The notes under the pieces were generated by a model. The model was not told the DNA's origin and searched no databases. It was given only the letters and a program-made list of their open reading frames with translations. Of a stretch of 14,511 bases of DNA, positions 1 to 6,304 are shown piece after piece (the first letter of the stretch is position 1; each line of letters starts with the position of its first letter). Both the position numbers and the translations under genes were made by a program. Origin of the DNA: Candidatus Cloacimonadota bacterium (GTDB lineage: Bacteria > Cloacimonadota > Cloacimonadia > Cloacimonadales > TCS61); assembly GCA_003647825.1 (NCBI GenBank), contig QMNP01000011.1:1-14511 (forward strand), written 5' to 3'.

Positions 1-1
1 G

Positions 2-235
2 ACTACAACTATAAAATATGCGATTTCAGAACCTGCAGATGTTACAATAGTTATTTACAACATTAAGGGCGAAAAAGTGAAAACTCTGGTTCGGGAAAGA
101 AAAGAACCAAGTTATTATCAGACGATTTGGAATGGAAAAGATGATACGGGAAAAACTGTTTCCAGTGGAGTTTATTTCTATCAAACTAAAATTGGCGATT
201 ATAATTCCTATAACAAAATGTTATTAATGAAATAA
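2..235 (+). CDS. C-terminal end of a secreted protein with a FlgD-like / T9SS-type sorting domain (5' truncated by the window)
   Basis: An open frame enters at the left edge and stops with TAA at 233-235, giving about 77 residues. It reads as a compact beta domain: an I-K-Y start, V-T-I-V-I-Y-N-I-K-G-E-K-V-K-T-L-V, then W-N-G-K-D-D-T-G-K-T-V-S-S-G-V-Y-F-Y and a final K-M-L-L-M-K. The W-x-G-x-D-x-x-G-x-x-V-x-S-G-x-Y-x-Y pattern and the K-M-x-L-x-K ending are typical of the FlgD Ig-like / type A sorting domains that end many secreted proteins of FCB bacteria. In those bacteria the domain acts as a type IX secretion and surface-attachment signal. The passenger part lies outside the window, so its function cannot be given. 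A strong terminator follows at 278-311. Confidence 0.85.
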   Translation, partial: TTTIKYAISEPADVTIVIYNIKGEKVKTLVRERKEPSYYQTIWNGKDDTGKTVSSGVYFYQTKIGDYNSYNKMLLMK

Positions 236-239
236 CTTT

Positions 240-265
240 GTCATTCCCATGAAAATGGGAATCCA
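240..265. repeat. ATTCCC-type palindromic repeat, copy 1
   Basis: A hairpin with 8-bp arms, ATTCCCAT (243-250) and ATGGGAAT (255-262), closes a GAAA tetraloop. It sits just after the stop codon at 235. A second copy lies in opposite orientation at 8462-8485. Palindromes of the form GTCATTCCC...GGGAATC are known as dispersed intergenic repeats in many bacteria, for example the dRS3 type of Neisseria. No gene is encoded here. Confidence 0.7.
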
Positions 266-277
266 TGAATAAGCTCA

Positions 278-315
278 AACCTTCCGAAGTCTTCGAAAAC
301 TTCGGAAGGTTTTTA
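278..315 (+). terminator. Rho-independent terminator after the secreted protein
   Basis: Perfect 12-bp arms AACCTTCCGAAG (278-289) and CTTCGGAAGGTT (300-311) enclose a 10-nt loop, and a T-rich tract TTTTTATATTT follows. It would end the transcript of the upstream secreted-protein gene, so obg must start from its own promoter within about 315-375. I see no convincing promoter boxes there. Confidence 0.88.
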
Positions 316-390
316 TATTTACTAATTTTCTTCTTTACTCCATAAAGCTTTTTTATTCAAATGCCTTAAGATAAAATCAAAGGAAAATAT

Positions 391-1413
391 ATGTTCATAG
401 ATTATTCGAGGATCAAAGTTCAATCTGGTAAAGGCGGCAACGGCTGTATTAGTTTTCGCCGCGAGAAATTCGTAGCCAAAGGCGGACCTGACGGTGGTGA
501 TGGAGGAAAAGGCGGAGATGTAATTGCTGTAGGAAATGAAAATTTGAATACACTGGTTGCTTTCCGTTTCAATAAACTCTTTAAAGGTAAAAAAGGTCAG
601 CATGGTCAGGGTAGTGATAAAACCGGAGCTTCAGCAGAAAACGTCTATTTGCAGATGCCGCTTGGAACTATTATATTCGATATCACTGAAGGCAAACGAG
701 AACGATTAGGTGAATTGGTGGAGCATGGTCAGGAAATTGTCTTAGCCAAAGGTGGTAATGGTGGTCGTGGAAATGCACGATTCAAAACTCCCACCAATAA
801 AGCGCCACGCTATGCCAAACCCGGTGGCGACCCCGAATATAAAGAGCTGGAGCTGGAATTAAAACTCATGGCTGATGTAGGACTGGTTGGATTTCCTAAT
901 GCTGGAAAATCTACCCTGCTCAGTAAAGTTTCAGATGCTCATCCTAAAATTGCTGATTACAAATTCACAACCTTAGCACCATCTTTAGGCGTTGTACAGG
1001 TAAGTGATTATGAATCTTTTGTAATGGCCGATATTCCCGGCATTATAGAAGGGGCACACGATGGTAAAGGATTGGGTGATCGATTTCTGCGTCATATTCA
1101 AAGAACCAAAACACTGCTCTTCCTCATCGACATGAACTCCAATGATCCCTTTTATGATTATCAAATTTTGAAGAAAGAACTGCACCTTTATGATCCATAT
1201 TTAGATAAGAAACCGCATCTCATAGTGCTCAGTAAAACTGACACTATTGATCCTGATGATAAAAAAGATCTTTTAGAAATCCTTAAAAATGAATTCGAAA
1301 ATAAATTTCATGAAAATATTTATCCCGTCTCTTCTATAACAGGAGAGAATTTAAATAAAATGAAAAGATTGCTGTTTGAGATGATAAAAAAATATGACAA
1401 GGAAGTTGAATAA
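391..1413 (+). CDS. obg: Obg family ribosome-associated GTPase
   Basis: The 340-residue protein is a P-loop GTPase that binds the large ribosomal subunit and acts in late 50S assembly and stress control. The N-terminal Obg fold (about 1-157) has the glycine-rich stretches G-K-G-G-N-G and G-G-P-D-G-G-D-G-G-K-G-G. The G domain shows G1 GFPNAGKS (167-174), G3 DIPG (214-217) with I-I-E-G-A after it, G4 as SKTD (281-284) and G5 around SSIT (314-317). It ends soon after the G domain, so the C-terminal OCT domain of longer Obg proteins is missing, as in many bacteria. The start is supported by AAAGGAAA at 379-386. It is the first gene of a + strand run after a strong terminator. Confidence 0.96.
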   Translation: MFIDYSRIKVQSGKGGNGCISFRREKFVAKGGPDGGDGGKGGDVIAVGNENLNTLVAFRFNKLFKGKKGQHGQGSDKTGASAENVYLQMPLGTIIFDITEGKRERLGELVEHGQEIVLAKGGNGGRGNARFKTPTNKAPRYAKPGGDPEYKELELELKLMADVGLVGFPNAGKSTLLSKVSDAHPKIADYKFTTLAPSLGVVQVSDYESFVMADIPGIIEGAHDGKGLGDRFLRHIQRTKTLLFLIDMNSNDPFYDYQILKKELHLYDPYLDKKPHLIVLSKTDTIDPDDKKDLLEILKNEFENKFHENIYPVSSITGENLNKMKRLLFEMIKKYDKEVE

Positions 1414-1478
1414 GAAATCTTTTTTTTGACGTTTCTTGCATATTCTTCTAAGGAAAATTCTCGATTATATTGAAGTGT

Positions 1479-1539
1479 TCGTAGTGATAGCACATTGCGC
1501 TGTTAGAAGAAAGCCGACCTATGATCGGCTACTACAAAA
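1479..1539 (+). repeat. GTAG-led two-hairpin repeat, copy 1
   Basis: After TCGTAG come two imperfect palindromes. The first is TGATAGCAC-ATT-GCGCTGTTA, with one mismatch and two G-T pairs. The second is AGCCGACC-TAT-GATCGGCT, with one mismatch, and CTACAAAA follows. The same layout recurs at 2511-2572 on the same strand, with spacing that differs by one base from TCGTAG to CTACA. The two copies bracket the dehydrogenase gene. The 107-nt gap between obg and the ATG at 1521 holds this element and nothing else I can recognise. Confidence 0.75.
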
Positions 1540-1540
1540 C

Positions 1541-1548
1541 GGAGGAAA
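1541..1548 (+). promoter_or_regulatory. Ribosome binding site that decides a TTG start
   Basis: GGAGGAAA lies just upstream of TTG at 1551. An in-frame ATG at 1521 is available, but it falls inside the palindrome of the repeat at 1479-1539 and has no purine-rich box. The TTG start gives an N-terminus, K-P-K-I-F-V-T-R, that fits the family exactly. Confidence 0.8.
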
Positions 1549-1550
1549 TA

Positions 1551-2516
1551 TTGAAACCAAAAATCTTCGTTACCCGACTGCTGCCCAAACCTGCCATGGA
1601 AAAACTGGAAGAAATATTTGAAATTCGAGTAAATCCGCATGATCGTGTTTTAACCAAACCAGAAATTATCGATGGAACCAAATGGTGCGACATTCTTCTC
1701 TGTTTACTTTCTGATACTATCGATAGAGATATTATTGTCTGTAATCCAAACTTGAAAGGAATTGTAAATTACGCCGTTGGTTACAACAATATTGATATAG
1801 GAACAGCTTCGAAATTAAAAATTCCTGTTACCAATACACCAGGAGTCCTTACCAATGCTACAGCTGATTTAGCCTGGTCACTGATTTTTTCTGTCGCTCG
1901 CCGTACTCCTGAATCTGATACTTTTATGCGGACAGGTAATTTTACCGGCTGGTCTCCCATGCTGCTACTCGGTGGAGATATCACTGGCAAAACTTTGGGT
2001 ATAATCGGTGCCGGCAGGATTGGTACTGCTGTTGCGAAACGCTCAATAGGATTTAACATGAAAGTGCTATACAACGATAAAAATCGTACAATAGAAAATG
2101 AAATCCAGGCTGAGCAAACATCATTGGAAGATTTATTAAAGAGATCAGATTTTGTTTCTATCCATGTTCCTTTGTTACCGGAAACCCGCCACTTGATTTC
2201 CGATAAAGAATTGAAGTTGATGAGACAGTCAGCATATCTGATCAATACATCTCGTGGTCCGGTGGTAGATGAAAAAGCTTTGGTAAAAGCTCTGAAAGAA
2301 AAATGGATCGCCGGCGCAGGACTGGATGTTTACGAGAATGAGCCTGAAATGGTGGAGGGTTTAAAAGATTGTCAAAATGCAGTTCTTCTTCCCCATCTAG
2401 GAAGTGCAACCAATGAAACCAGAACCAATATGGGATTGATCTGTGCAGACAATGCAGCGGCAATTTGGGAAGGCAAACGACCACCACAAATCGTGAATCC
2501 AGAGATTTACTCGTAG
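1551..2516 (+). CDS. D-2-hydroxyacid dehydrogenase, glyoxylate/hydroxypyruvate reductase type
   Basis: The 321-residue cytoplasmic enzyme is of the NAD(P)-dependent D-isomer-specific 2-hydroxyacid dehydrogenase family. Numbered from the TTG start, it shows the dinucleotide-binding motif G-I-I-G-A-G-R-I-G (150-158), the substrate-binding arginine in N-T-S-R-G-P (R235), the glutamate of Y-E-N-E-P (E264) and the catalytic histidine in L-P-H-L-G-S-A-T (H282). The N-terminal V-N-Y-A-V-G-Y-N-N-I-D and the A-D-L-A-W-S-L-I region resemble glyoxylate reductase (GyaR) and GhrB more than phosphoglycerate or lactate dehydrogenases. The likely reaction is reduction of glyoxylate or hydroxypyruvate, but the exact substrate is inference. 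The stop codon TAG (2514-2516) is part of the second flanking repeat. Confidence 0.92.
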   Translation: MKPKIFVTRLLPKPAMEKLEEIFEIRVNPHDRVLTKPEIIDGTKWCDILLCLLSDTIDRDIIVCNPNLKGIVNYAVGYNNIDIGTASKLKIPVTNTPGVLTNATADLAWSLIFSVARRTPESDTFMRTGNFTGWSPMLLLGGDITGKTLGIIGAGRIGTAVAKRSIGFNMKVLYNDKNRTIENEIQAEQTSLEDLLKRSDFVSIHVPLLPETRHLISDKELKLMRQSAYLINTSRGPVVDEKALVKALKEKWIAGAGLDVYENEPEMVEGLKDCQNAVLLPHLGSATNETRTNMGLICADNAAAIWEGKRPPQIVNPEIYS

Positions 2517-2572
2517 GGATAGCCCATCGGGCTGTCCTATAAAAGGCAGATCAATGATCTGCCGCTACAGAA
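2511..2572 (+). repeat. GTAG-led two-hairpin repeat, copy 2
   Basis: TCGTAG is followed by GGATAGCCC-ATC-GGGCTGTCC (9-bp arms with one T-G pair) and GGCAGATC-AAT-GATCTGCC (perfect 8-bp arms), then GCTACAGAA. It is the downstream direct copy of the element at 1479-1539. Between copies the outer and inner stem pairs change together: the outer pair is A-T in copy 1 and G-C in copy 2, and the fourth pair is C-G in copy 1 and A-T in copy 2. This points to selection or copying as a folded structure. Confidence 0.78.
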
Positions 2573-2582
2573 GATAACCTTG

Positions 2583-2640
2583 TTCCTAAACTTCCGTTTG
2601 GGAATATAAATTTTAGCGAAATTCCTGTTTCGCAAATATA
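2583..2640 (+). repeat. Two tandem TTCC-loop hairpins before dprA
   Basis: The first hairpin is TTCCTAAAC (2583-2591), loop TTCC, GTTTGGGAA (2596-2604), with one G-T pair. The second is GCGAAA (2616-2621), loop TTCCTG, TTTCGC (2628-2633). Both are followed by AATATAA, and both have a TTCC loop between A-rich and T-rich arms, so they look like two diverged copies of one small repeat. Neither has a following T tract, so they do not look like terminators. They fill the space between the dehydrogenase repeat and the dprA start. Confidence 0.6.
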
Positions 2641-2645
2641 AGATT

Positions 2646-3737
2646 ATGAAAAATTCAAATAAAATTAAAGCCTGGCTGCAGCTGATGGCAGCCCCGGAAA
2701 TTGGTAATGCCAAAGCGATTAAATTAGCTGAACTCCTCGGTGAACCGACTAAATTTATTGGCAAACCTGAGGCTTTTCTGGAGATTGAAACACTTTCCCA
2801 AACTGCCAAAAATTTTCTTTCCAATCCAACTGAGCCAGCTAACTGGCAGCGCACTCAAAAATTGATTGAGAAATACGAAATTAAATTCGTTTCCATATTG
2901 GATGATGATTATCCGAATTTGCTAAGAAATATTTATGATCCGCCACCATTTTTATTTTATCGCGGCAATCTGCACAAAGATGATCTGCGAAGAACTCTGG
3001 CAATCGTGGGAACGCGCAAAGCCAGCAATTACGGCAAACAGATGACAGCAGAGATCGGTGAAAAACTGGTTCAGGTCGGCTTCACAATTGTAAGCGGATT
3101 GGCTTATGGTATCGATGCCATAGCTCATATGAGCGCCTTGAATCAAGGTGGCAGAACTTATGCTGTGATGGGAACCGGAGTAGATCAGATCTATCCACCC
3201 GAAAACAGAGAGATTGCTGATGAAATTATTAAAACCGGAGCAATTATTTCGGAATACATTCCTGGCAGTAAAGCAGAAAAATGGAACTTTCCTACCCGCA
3301 ATCGTATTATAAGTGGATTAAGTTTGGGAAGTCTTATCATAGAAGGTTCGCGTAAAAGCGGTGCGCTGCTCACCGCCAAATTTGCCATGGATCAAAACCG
3401 AGATGTTTTTGCTCTTCCAGGTGATATAAATCGACCACAGACCGAAGGACCGAATTATTTGATAAAACTTGGAGCCAAGATCGTTACTAGTGCACAGGAC
3501 ATTCTGGAAGAATACGATCTGGTATTGGATGAGCAAACCAGACTCTTCCCTGAACTCAACGTGAAAGAAGATAAAATATATCAGATTCTGCTGAATAATA
3601 AACCGGAAATCTATTTCGATAGCCTGCTGATAAAAAGTGGAATGAATATCGGAGAGTTATCATCTGTCCTACTTACATTAGAACTTAAAAATGTGATCAA
3701 GAAAGTGCCGGGAAATAAGATCGTGCCGTTGTATTAG
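2646..3737 (+). CDS. dprA: DNA processing protein DprA (Smf)
   Basis: The 363-residue cytoplasmic protein belongs to the family that binds incoming single-stranded DNA and loads RecA in natural transformation, and also acts in recombination. Residues 1-70 form a helical N-terminal region of helix-hairpin-helix type. The Rossmann-like DprA core has Y-P-N-L-L-R-N-I-Y-D-P-P (about 82-93), V-G-T-R-K-A-S (121-127), S-G-L-A-Y-G-I-D-A-I-A-H (150-161), P-T-R-N-R-I-I-S-G-L-S and E-G-S-R-K-S-G-A-L-L-T-A, then F-A-L-P-G-D-I. A C-terminal winged-helix domain (about 310-363) is present. The ATG at 2646 has no clear Shine-Dalgarno box, because the hairpin pair at 2583-2640 ends six bases before it. No competence pilus genes are in the window, so transformation is only possible, not shown. 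Confidence 0.95.
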   Translation: MKNSNKIKAWLQLMAAPEIGNAKAIKLAELLGEPTKFIGKPEAFLEIETLSQTAKNFLSNPTEPANWQRTQKLIEKYEIKFVSILDDDYPNLLRNIYDPPPFLFYRGNLHKDDLRRTLAIVGTRKASNYGKQMTAEIGEKLVQVGFTIVSGLAYGIDAIAHMSALNQGGRTYAVMGTGVDQIYPPENREIADEIIKTGAIISEYIPGSKAEKWNFPTRNRIISGLSLGSLIIEGSRKSGALLTAKFAMDQNRDVFALPGDINRPQTEGPNYLIKLGAKIVTSAQDILEEYDLVLDEQTRLFPELNVKEDKIYQILLNNKPEIYFDSLLIKSGMNIGELSSVLLTLELKNVIKKVPGNKIVPLY

Positions 3738-3786
3738 GTGACTCACCTTGCTTTTCCTCTCTTCTCAAAAAATCGAAAAGAGGAAC
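3738..3786 (+). repeat. Left inverted flank of the DUF559 cassette
   Basis: The stretch begins right after the dprA stop with GACTCACC and holds a hairpin, TTCCTCT (3754-3760) and AGAGGAA (3779-3785). Read against the reverse complement of 4173-4212 it aligns as ACTCA, a C-rich stretch, TTCTC, a short loop and a G-rich arm. This copy is more decayed than the right one. DUF559 genes are often set between such inverted pyrimidine/purine-rich flanks; I state that from memory. Confidence 0.5.
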
Positions 3787-4172
3787 ATAAGAATATGTGA
3801 GAGAAATTTGAAAGAAGATCTTAGAGAAGTTTGTAGAAGATTCAGAAAGAACCAAACTAAAGCAGAGAAGGTTTTCTGAAAAGTCGTTAGGAACAGGCAG
3901 ATCGAAGGACAATATTAAGACAATATCCTATTAAATTTGATTGGAATAATCAAATCAGATTCTTCATTGCAGATTTCTACTGCCATGAAGCAAAACTTGT
4001 TATCGAGATAGATGGTTGTATTCATCAAACTCAAAAAGAATACGATAAGATGCGGAAACAAATAATAAATTTACTCGGTTTTCGTATTATCAGATTTTCC
4101 AATGAAGATATTCTTATCAATTTGAATAAAGCTATTGAAAAATTAGTAATAATAATTCAAAGAAATAATTGA
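3781..4172 (+). pseudogene. Decayed DUF559 (Vsr/MTES-like endonuclease) gene
   Basis: The reading frame from 3781 gives R-R-F-R-K-N-Q-T-K-A-E-K-V-F and meets TGA at 3877-3879 where the family has tryptophan. It continues K-V-V-R-N-R-Q-I-E-G-Q-Y to TAA at 3916-3918. After a frameshift the frame from 3918 gives R-Q-Y-P-I-K-F-D-W, then F-I-A-D-F-Y-C, V-I-E-I-D-G, E-Y-D-K-M-R and R-I-I-R-F-S-N-E, and stops at 4172. The A-D-F and E-I-D-G motifs are the predicted catalytic core of DUF559, a restriction-endonuclease-like fold. I see no credible start codon. One nonsense codon, one frameshift and the missing start indicate a dead gene. It lies between inverted flanks, with dprA before and rph after. 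Confidence 0.85.
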
Positions 4173-4212
4173 CTCCCCTTCTCAATTTGAGAGAAGGGGC
4201 TGGGGGTTGAGT
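4173..4212 (+). repeat. Right inverted flank of the DUF559 cassette
   Basis: A hairpin with 9-bp arms, CCCCTTCTC (4175-4183) and GAGAAGGGG (4191-4199), is followed by CTGGGGGTTGAGT. It begins at the DUF559 stop codon and ends two bases before the rph start codon. It provides the GGGGG (4202-4206) that is the only Shine-Dalgarno-like box for rph. No T tract follows the stem, so it is not a good terminator. Confidence 0.65.
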
Positions 4213-4214
4213 AA

Positions 4215-4907
4215 ATGAAAAAACGAAAAACAAGAATTACCCGTAACTACCTGATGCATCCGGCCGGCTCGGTGCTGATAGAAACGGGTAACACAAAAGT
4301 TATTTGCACAGTAATGACGGAAGAAAGTATTCCTTTTTTCTTAAAGAATGCAGATCCGCCACAAGGCTGGCTTACAGCCGAATACAGTATGCTGCCCGGT
4401 GCTCCAAATCAACGCTTCCGCCGCGAACGCGGTAAAGCAAACAGCCGTTCCACAGAAATCCAGAGATTAATTGGTCGTTCTTTGCGTGCTGTGGTGGATA
4501 TGACCAAATTCCCGGGAATCTCTATCAATATAGATTGCGATGTATTGCAGGCAGACGGCGGCACCAGAACAGCAGCCATTACAGGAGCTTGTGTTGCTCT
4601 TTGTGATGCTTTTGCTAAATTACAAAATGATGGTTTAATCTCTGAAAATCCACTGAAAGAAATGATCGCTGCAATAAGTGTGGGAATAGTGGATAGTGAA
4701 CCGGTTTTAGATCTGGATTACGAAGCTGATTCCAGAGCGGATGTGGATATGAACGTTGTAATGACCGAAAGCGGCAAATTTGTAGAGATCCAGGGAACTG
4801 CCGAAGCTGCTCCGTTTGACGATAGTGAGTTGAAAATTATGCTTAAAGCTGCTAAAACTGGAATTAGACAGTTAATAAAGGAACAGAAAAAAGCACTTGA
4901 AAAATAA
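4215..4907 (+). CDS. rph: Ribonuclease PH, N-terminus shortened
   Basis: The 230-residue phosphorolytic 3'-5' exoribonuclease of tRNA 3'-end processing works as a ring-shaped hexamer in the cytoplasm. Family blocks are clear: H-P-A-G-S-V-L-I-E-T-G-N-T-K-V-I-C, G-W-L-T-A-E-Y-S-M-L-P, S-T-E-I-Q-R-L-I-G-R-S-L-R-A-V-V-D, the phosphate-binding Q-A-D-G-G-T-R-T (112-119), A-A-I-S-V-G-I, D-M-N-V-V-M-T and E-I-Q-G-T-A-E. The usual start M-R-x-D-G-R-x-x-D-x-L-R is missing: this protein begins M-K-K-R-K-T-R-I-T-R-N, about eight residues short. TAA lies directly before the ATG in frame, and the DUF559 flank ends there, so the loss looks caused by that insertion. The stop overlaps the hemW start by 11 bases. 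Confidence 0.95.
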   Translation: MKKRKTRITRNYLMHPAGSVLIETGNTKVICTVMTEESIPFFLKNADPPQGWLTAEYSMLPGAPNQRFRRERGKANSRSTEIQRLIGRSLRAVVDMTKFPGISINIDCDVLQADGGTRTAAITGACVALCDAFAKLQNDGLISENPLKEMIAAISVGIVDSEPVLDLDYEADSRADVDMNVVMTESGKFVEIQGTAEAAPFDDSELKIMLKAAKTGIRQLIKEQKKALEK

Positions 4908-6009
4908 ACTGGTAGAACACGTTTATATTCATATTCCATTCTGTTTAAGAAAGTGTGGATATTGTTCATTTTACTCGGAAAGATTTTCACTTGAGAAAAA
5001 GCGAAATTACCTGAGATTTCTGAGGAAAGAAATTGCACTCCGGCAACAAAATTTAGAGCTAAAACCTAAAACGATCTACTTGGGAGGTGGCACTCCTTCC
5101 CTACTTTCAGCAAAAGATATTAACTCGATTACAGATTGTTTCGATCTATTCCAAATCGAAGAAATCACTTTGGAAACAAATCCAATATCGATAAATAAAG
5201 ATTATGCTAAAGATATTGCTGCAATTCCTGTTAGCAGGATCAGTTTGGGAATTCAATCTTTCAAAGATGAAGAGTTGAAATTATTAGGTAGATTGCATAA
5301 TTCAGCCCAAGCTGAAACAGCATACGAAATTCTACGAGAGATTGGATTCAATAATATCTCTCTCGATCTGATGTATGGTCTTCCAAACCAGACTCTTGAG
5401 GATTTGCAATTTTCAATTGATAAATTTATTGAATTGGCACCAGACCATATTTCAACATATTGTTTAAGTCTGGCAGATGATGTTCCATTGTATCCACTAA
5501 AAAGCCAAATTCCCATGGATGAAATTGTTTCTGATTTTTACTTTCTGATCAGAGAAAAACTTCTGGATGCTGGTTATGTGCAATATGAAATTTCTAATTT
5601 TGCCAAACCCGAATTTGAATCAAAGCACAATCTGTGCTATTGGGATGATAAATCATATCTTGGTCTGGGGCCAGCTGCCGCAGGATATTTGAATAATGCT
5701 CGCTACACAAACCCATCTGATTTTGATAAGTATTTCCAGTTGATCCAATCTAAACAGATATTGAAAAATTTAGAAAAACTAAATACTGAAGATCATGAGA
5801 AGGAATTTATTTTTCTGTCTTTAAGGAAGACAGAAGGTATGAACCTGAAGGAATTCAAATTGAAATTTAAAATGGATTTTCTAAAGAAATATCAGAAATC
5901 TGTTGTTAAATTTCAACAGCAAAATCTCTTGGAAATCGAAAATGATTTTATTCGATTAACGCCTGATGCTTATTTCGTATCGAATGAGATATTTGCTGAA
6001 TTCATGTAA
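4897..6009 (+). CDS. hemW: HemW-like radical SAM protein (heme chaperone / coproporphyrinogen III oxidase-like)
   Basis: The 370-residue radical SAM protein has its [4Fe-4S] cluster motif at C16-x3-C20-x2-C23 in I-H-I-P-F-C-L-R-K-C-G-Y-C-S-F. G-G-G-T-P-S is at 63-68, E-T-N-P at 93-96, S-R-I-S-L-G-I-Q-S-F near 113-122 and D-L-M-Y-G-L-P at 157-163. H-N-L-C-Y-W (244-249) is the block that marks HemW rather than true oxygen-independent HemN, and HemW delivers heme to membrane enzymes. The start is TTG at 4897, inside the end of rph, with AAAGGAA near 4877-4883 as a rather distant box. Translation is probably coupled to rph. The last bases ATGTAAG merge with the first GTAA of the repeat array, so that repeat contains the stop codon. 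Confidence 0.9.
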   Translation: MKNKLVEHVYIHIPFCLRKCGYCSFYSERFSLEKKRNYLRFLRKEIALRQQNLELKPKTIYLGGGTPSLLSAKDINSITDCFDLFQIEEITLETNPISINKDYAKDIAAIPVSRISLGIQSFKDEELKLLGRLHNSAQAETAYEILREIGFNNISLDLMYGLPNQTLEDLQFSIDKFIELAPDHISTYCLSLADDVPLYPLKSQIPMDEIVSDFYFLIREKLLDAGYVQYEISNFAKPEFESKHNLCYWDDKSYLGLGPAAAGYLNNARYTNPSDFDKYFQLIQSKQILKNLEKLNTEDHEKEFIFLSLRKTEGMNLKEFKLKFKMDFLKKYQKSVVKFQQQNLLEIENDFIRLTPDAYFVSNEIFAEFM

Positions 6010-6304
6010 GACAGTCGCCTCGACTGTTGGGTACATTCAAGGTGAACGTGATACAGGTGTTGTAAGACAGTCGCCTCGACTGTCGGGCACGTTCAAGGTG
6101 AATATGATACAGGAAAGTAAAACACTCGCCTCGACTGTTAAGGCACGTTCAAGGTGAATATGATACAAGAAAGTAAAACAGTCACCTTGACTGTTGGGTA
6201 CGTTCAAGGTGAATATGATACAAGAAAGTAAAACAGTCACCTTGACTGTTGGGTACGTTCAAGGTGAACATGATACAAGAAAGTAAAACAGTCGCCTCGA
6301 CTGT
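6006..6304 (+). repeat. REP/BIME array upstream of the RAYT gene
   Basis: Five complete 49-50-nt units start with GTAA and end with ATAC: 6006-6054, 6062-6110, 6117-6166, 6173-6221 and 6228-6276. A sixth unit starts at 6283 and stops after its first hairpin at 6304. Each holds hairpin A, ACAGTCG-CCT-CGACTGT or the paired variant ACAGTCA-CCT-TGACTGT, then a GGG linker and hairpin B around GTTCA-AGG-TGAAC. Spacers are AGGTGTT, AGGAAA and three times AAGAAA. The period is 55-56 nt. The unit at 6117 has one mismatch in hairpin A (ACACTCG) and one extra base. The first GTAA overlaps the hemW stop codon. Confidence 0.92.

Noticed and set aside
1521..1550. ATG at 1521 as start of the dehydrogenase
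   Set aside because: It lies inside a repeat palindrome and adds ten residues not typical of the family. TTG at 1551 has GGAGGAAA in front of it.
1436..1621. Small open frame (61 residues) between obg and the dehydrogenase
   Set aside because: It covers the repeat and the start of the dehydrogenase in another frame, has no ribosome binding site and matches nothing I know.
3697..3912. Minus-strand open frame of 71 residues across the DUF559 remnant
   Set aside because: The opposite strand carries recognisable DUF559 protein similarity. The antisense frame has no known motif or ribosome binding site.
4175..4199. Terminator before rph
   Set aside because: The stem is good but is followed by CTGGGGGTTGAG rather than a T tract, and it matches the inverted flank of the DUF559 cassette.
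6037..6240. Open frame on the minus strand inside the upstream array, and a similar one at 6837-7091
   Set aside because: Both are translations of the same repeat unit (recurring L-L-S-C-I-I-F-T-L-N-V-P) without a ribosome binding site. They are a by-product of the period.
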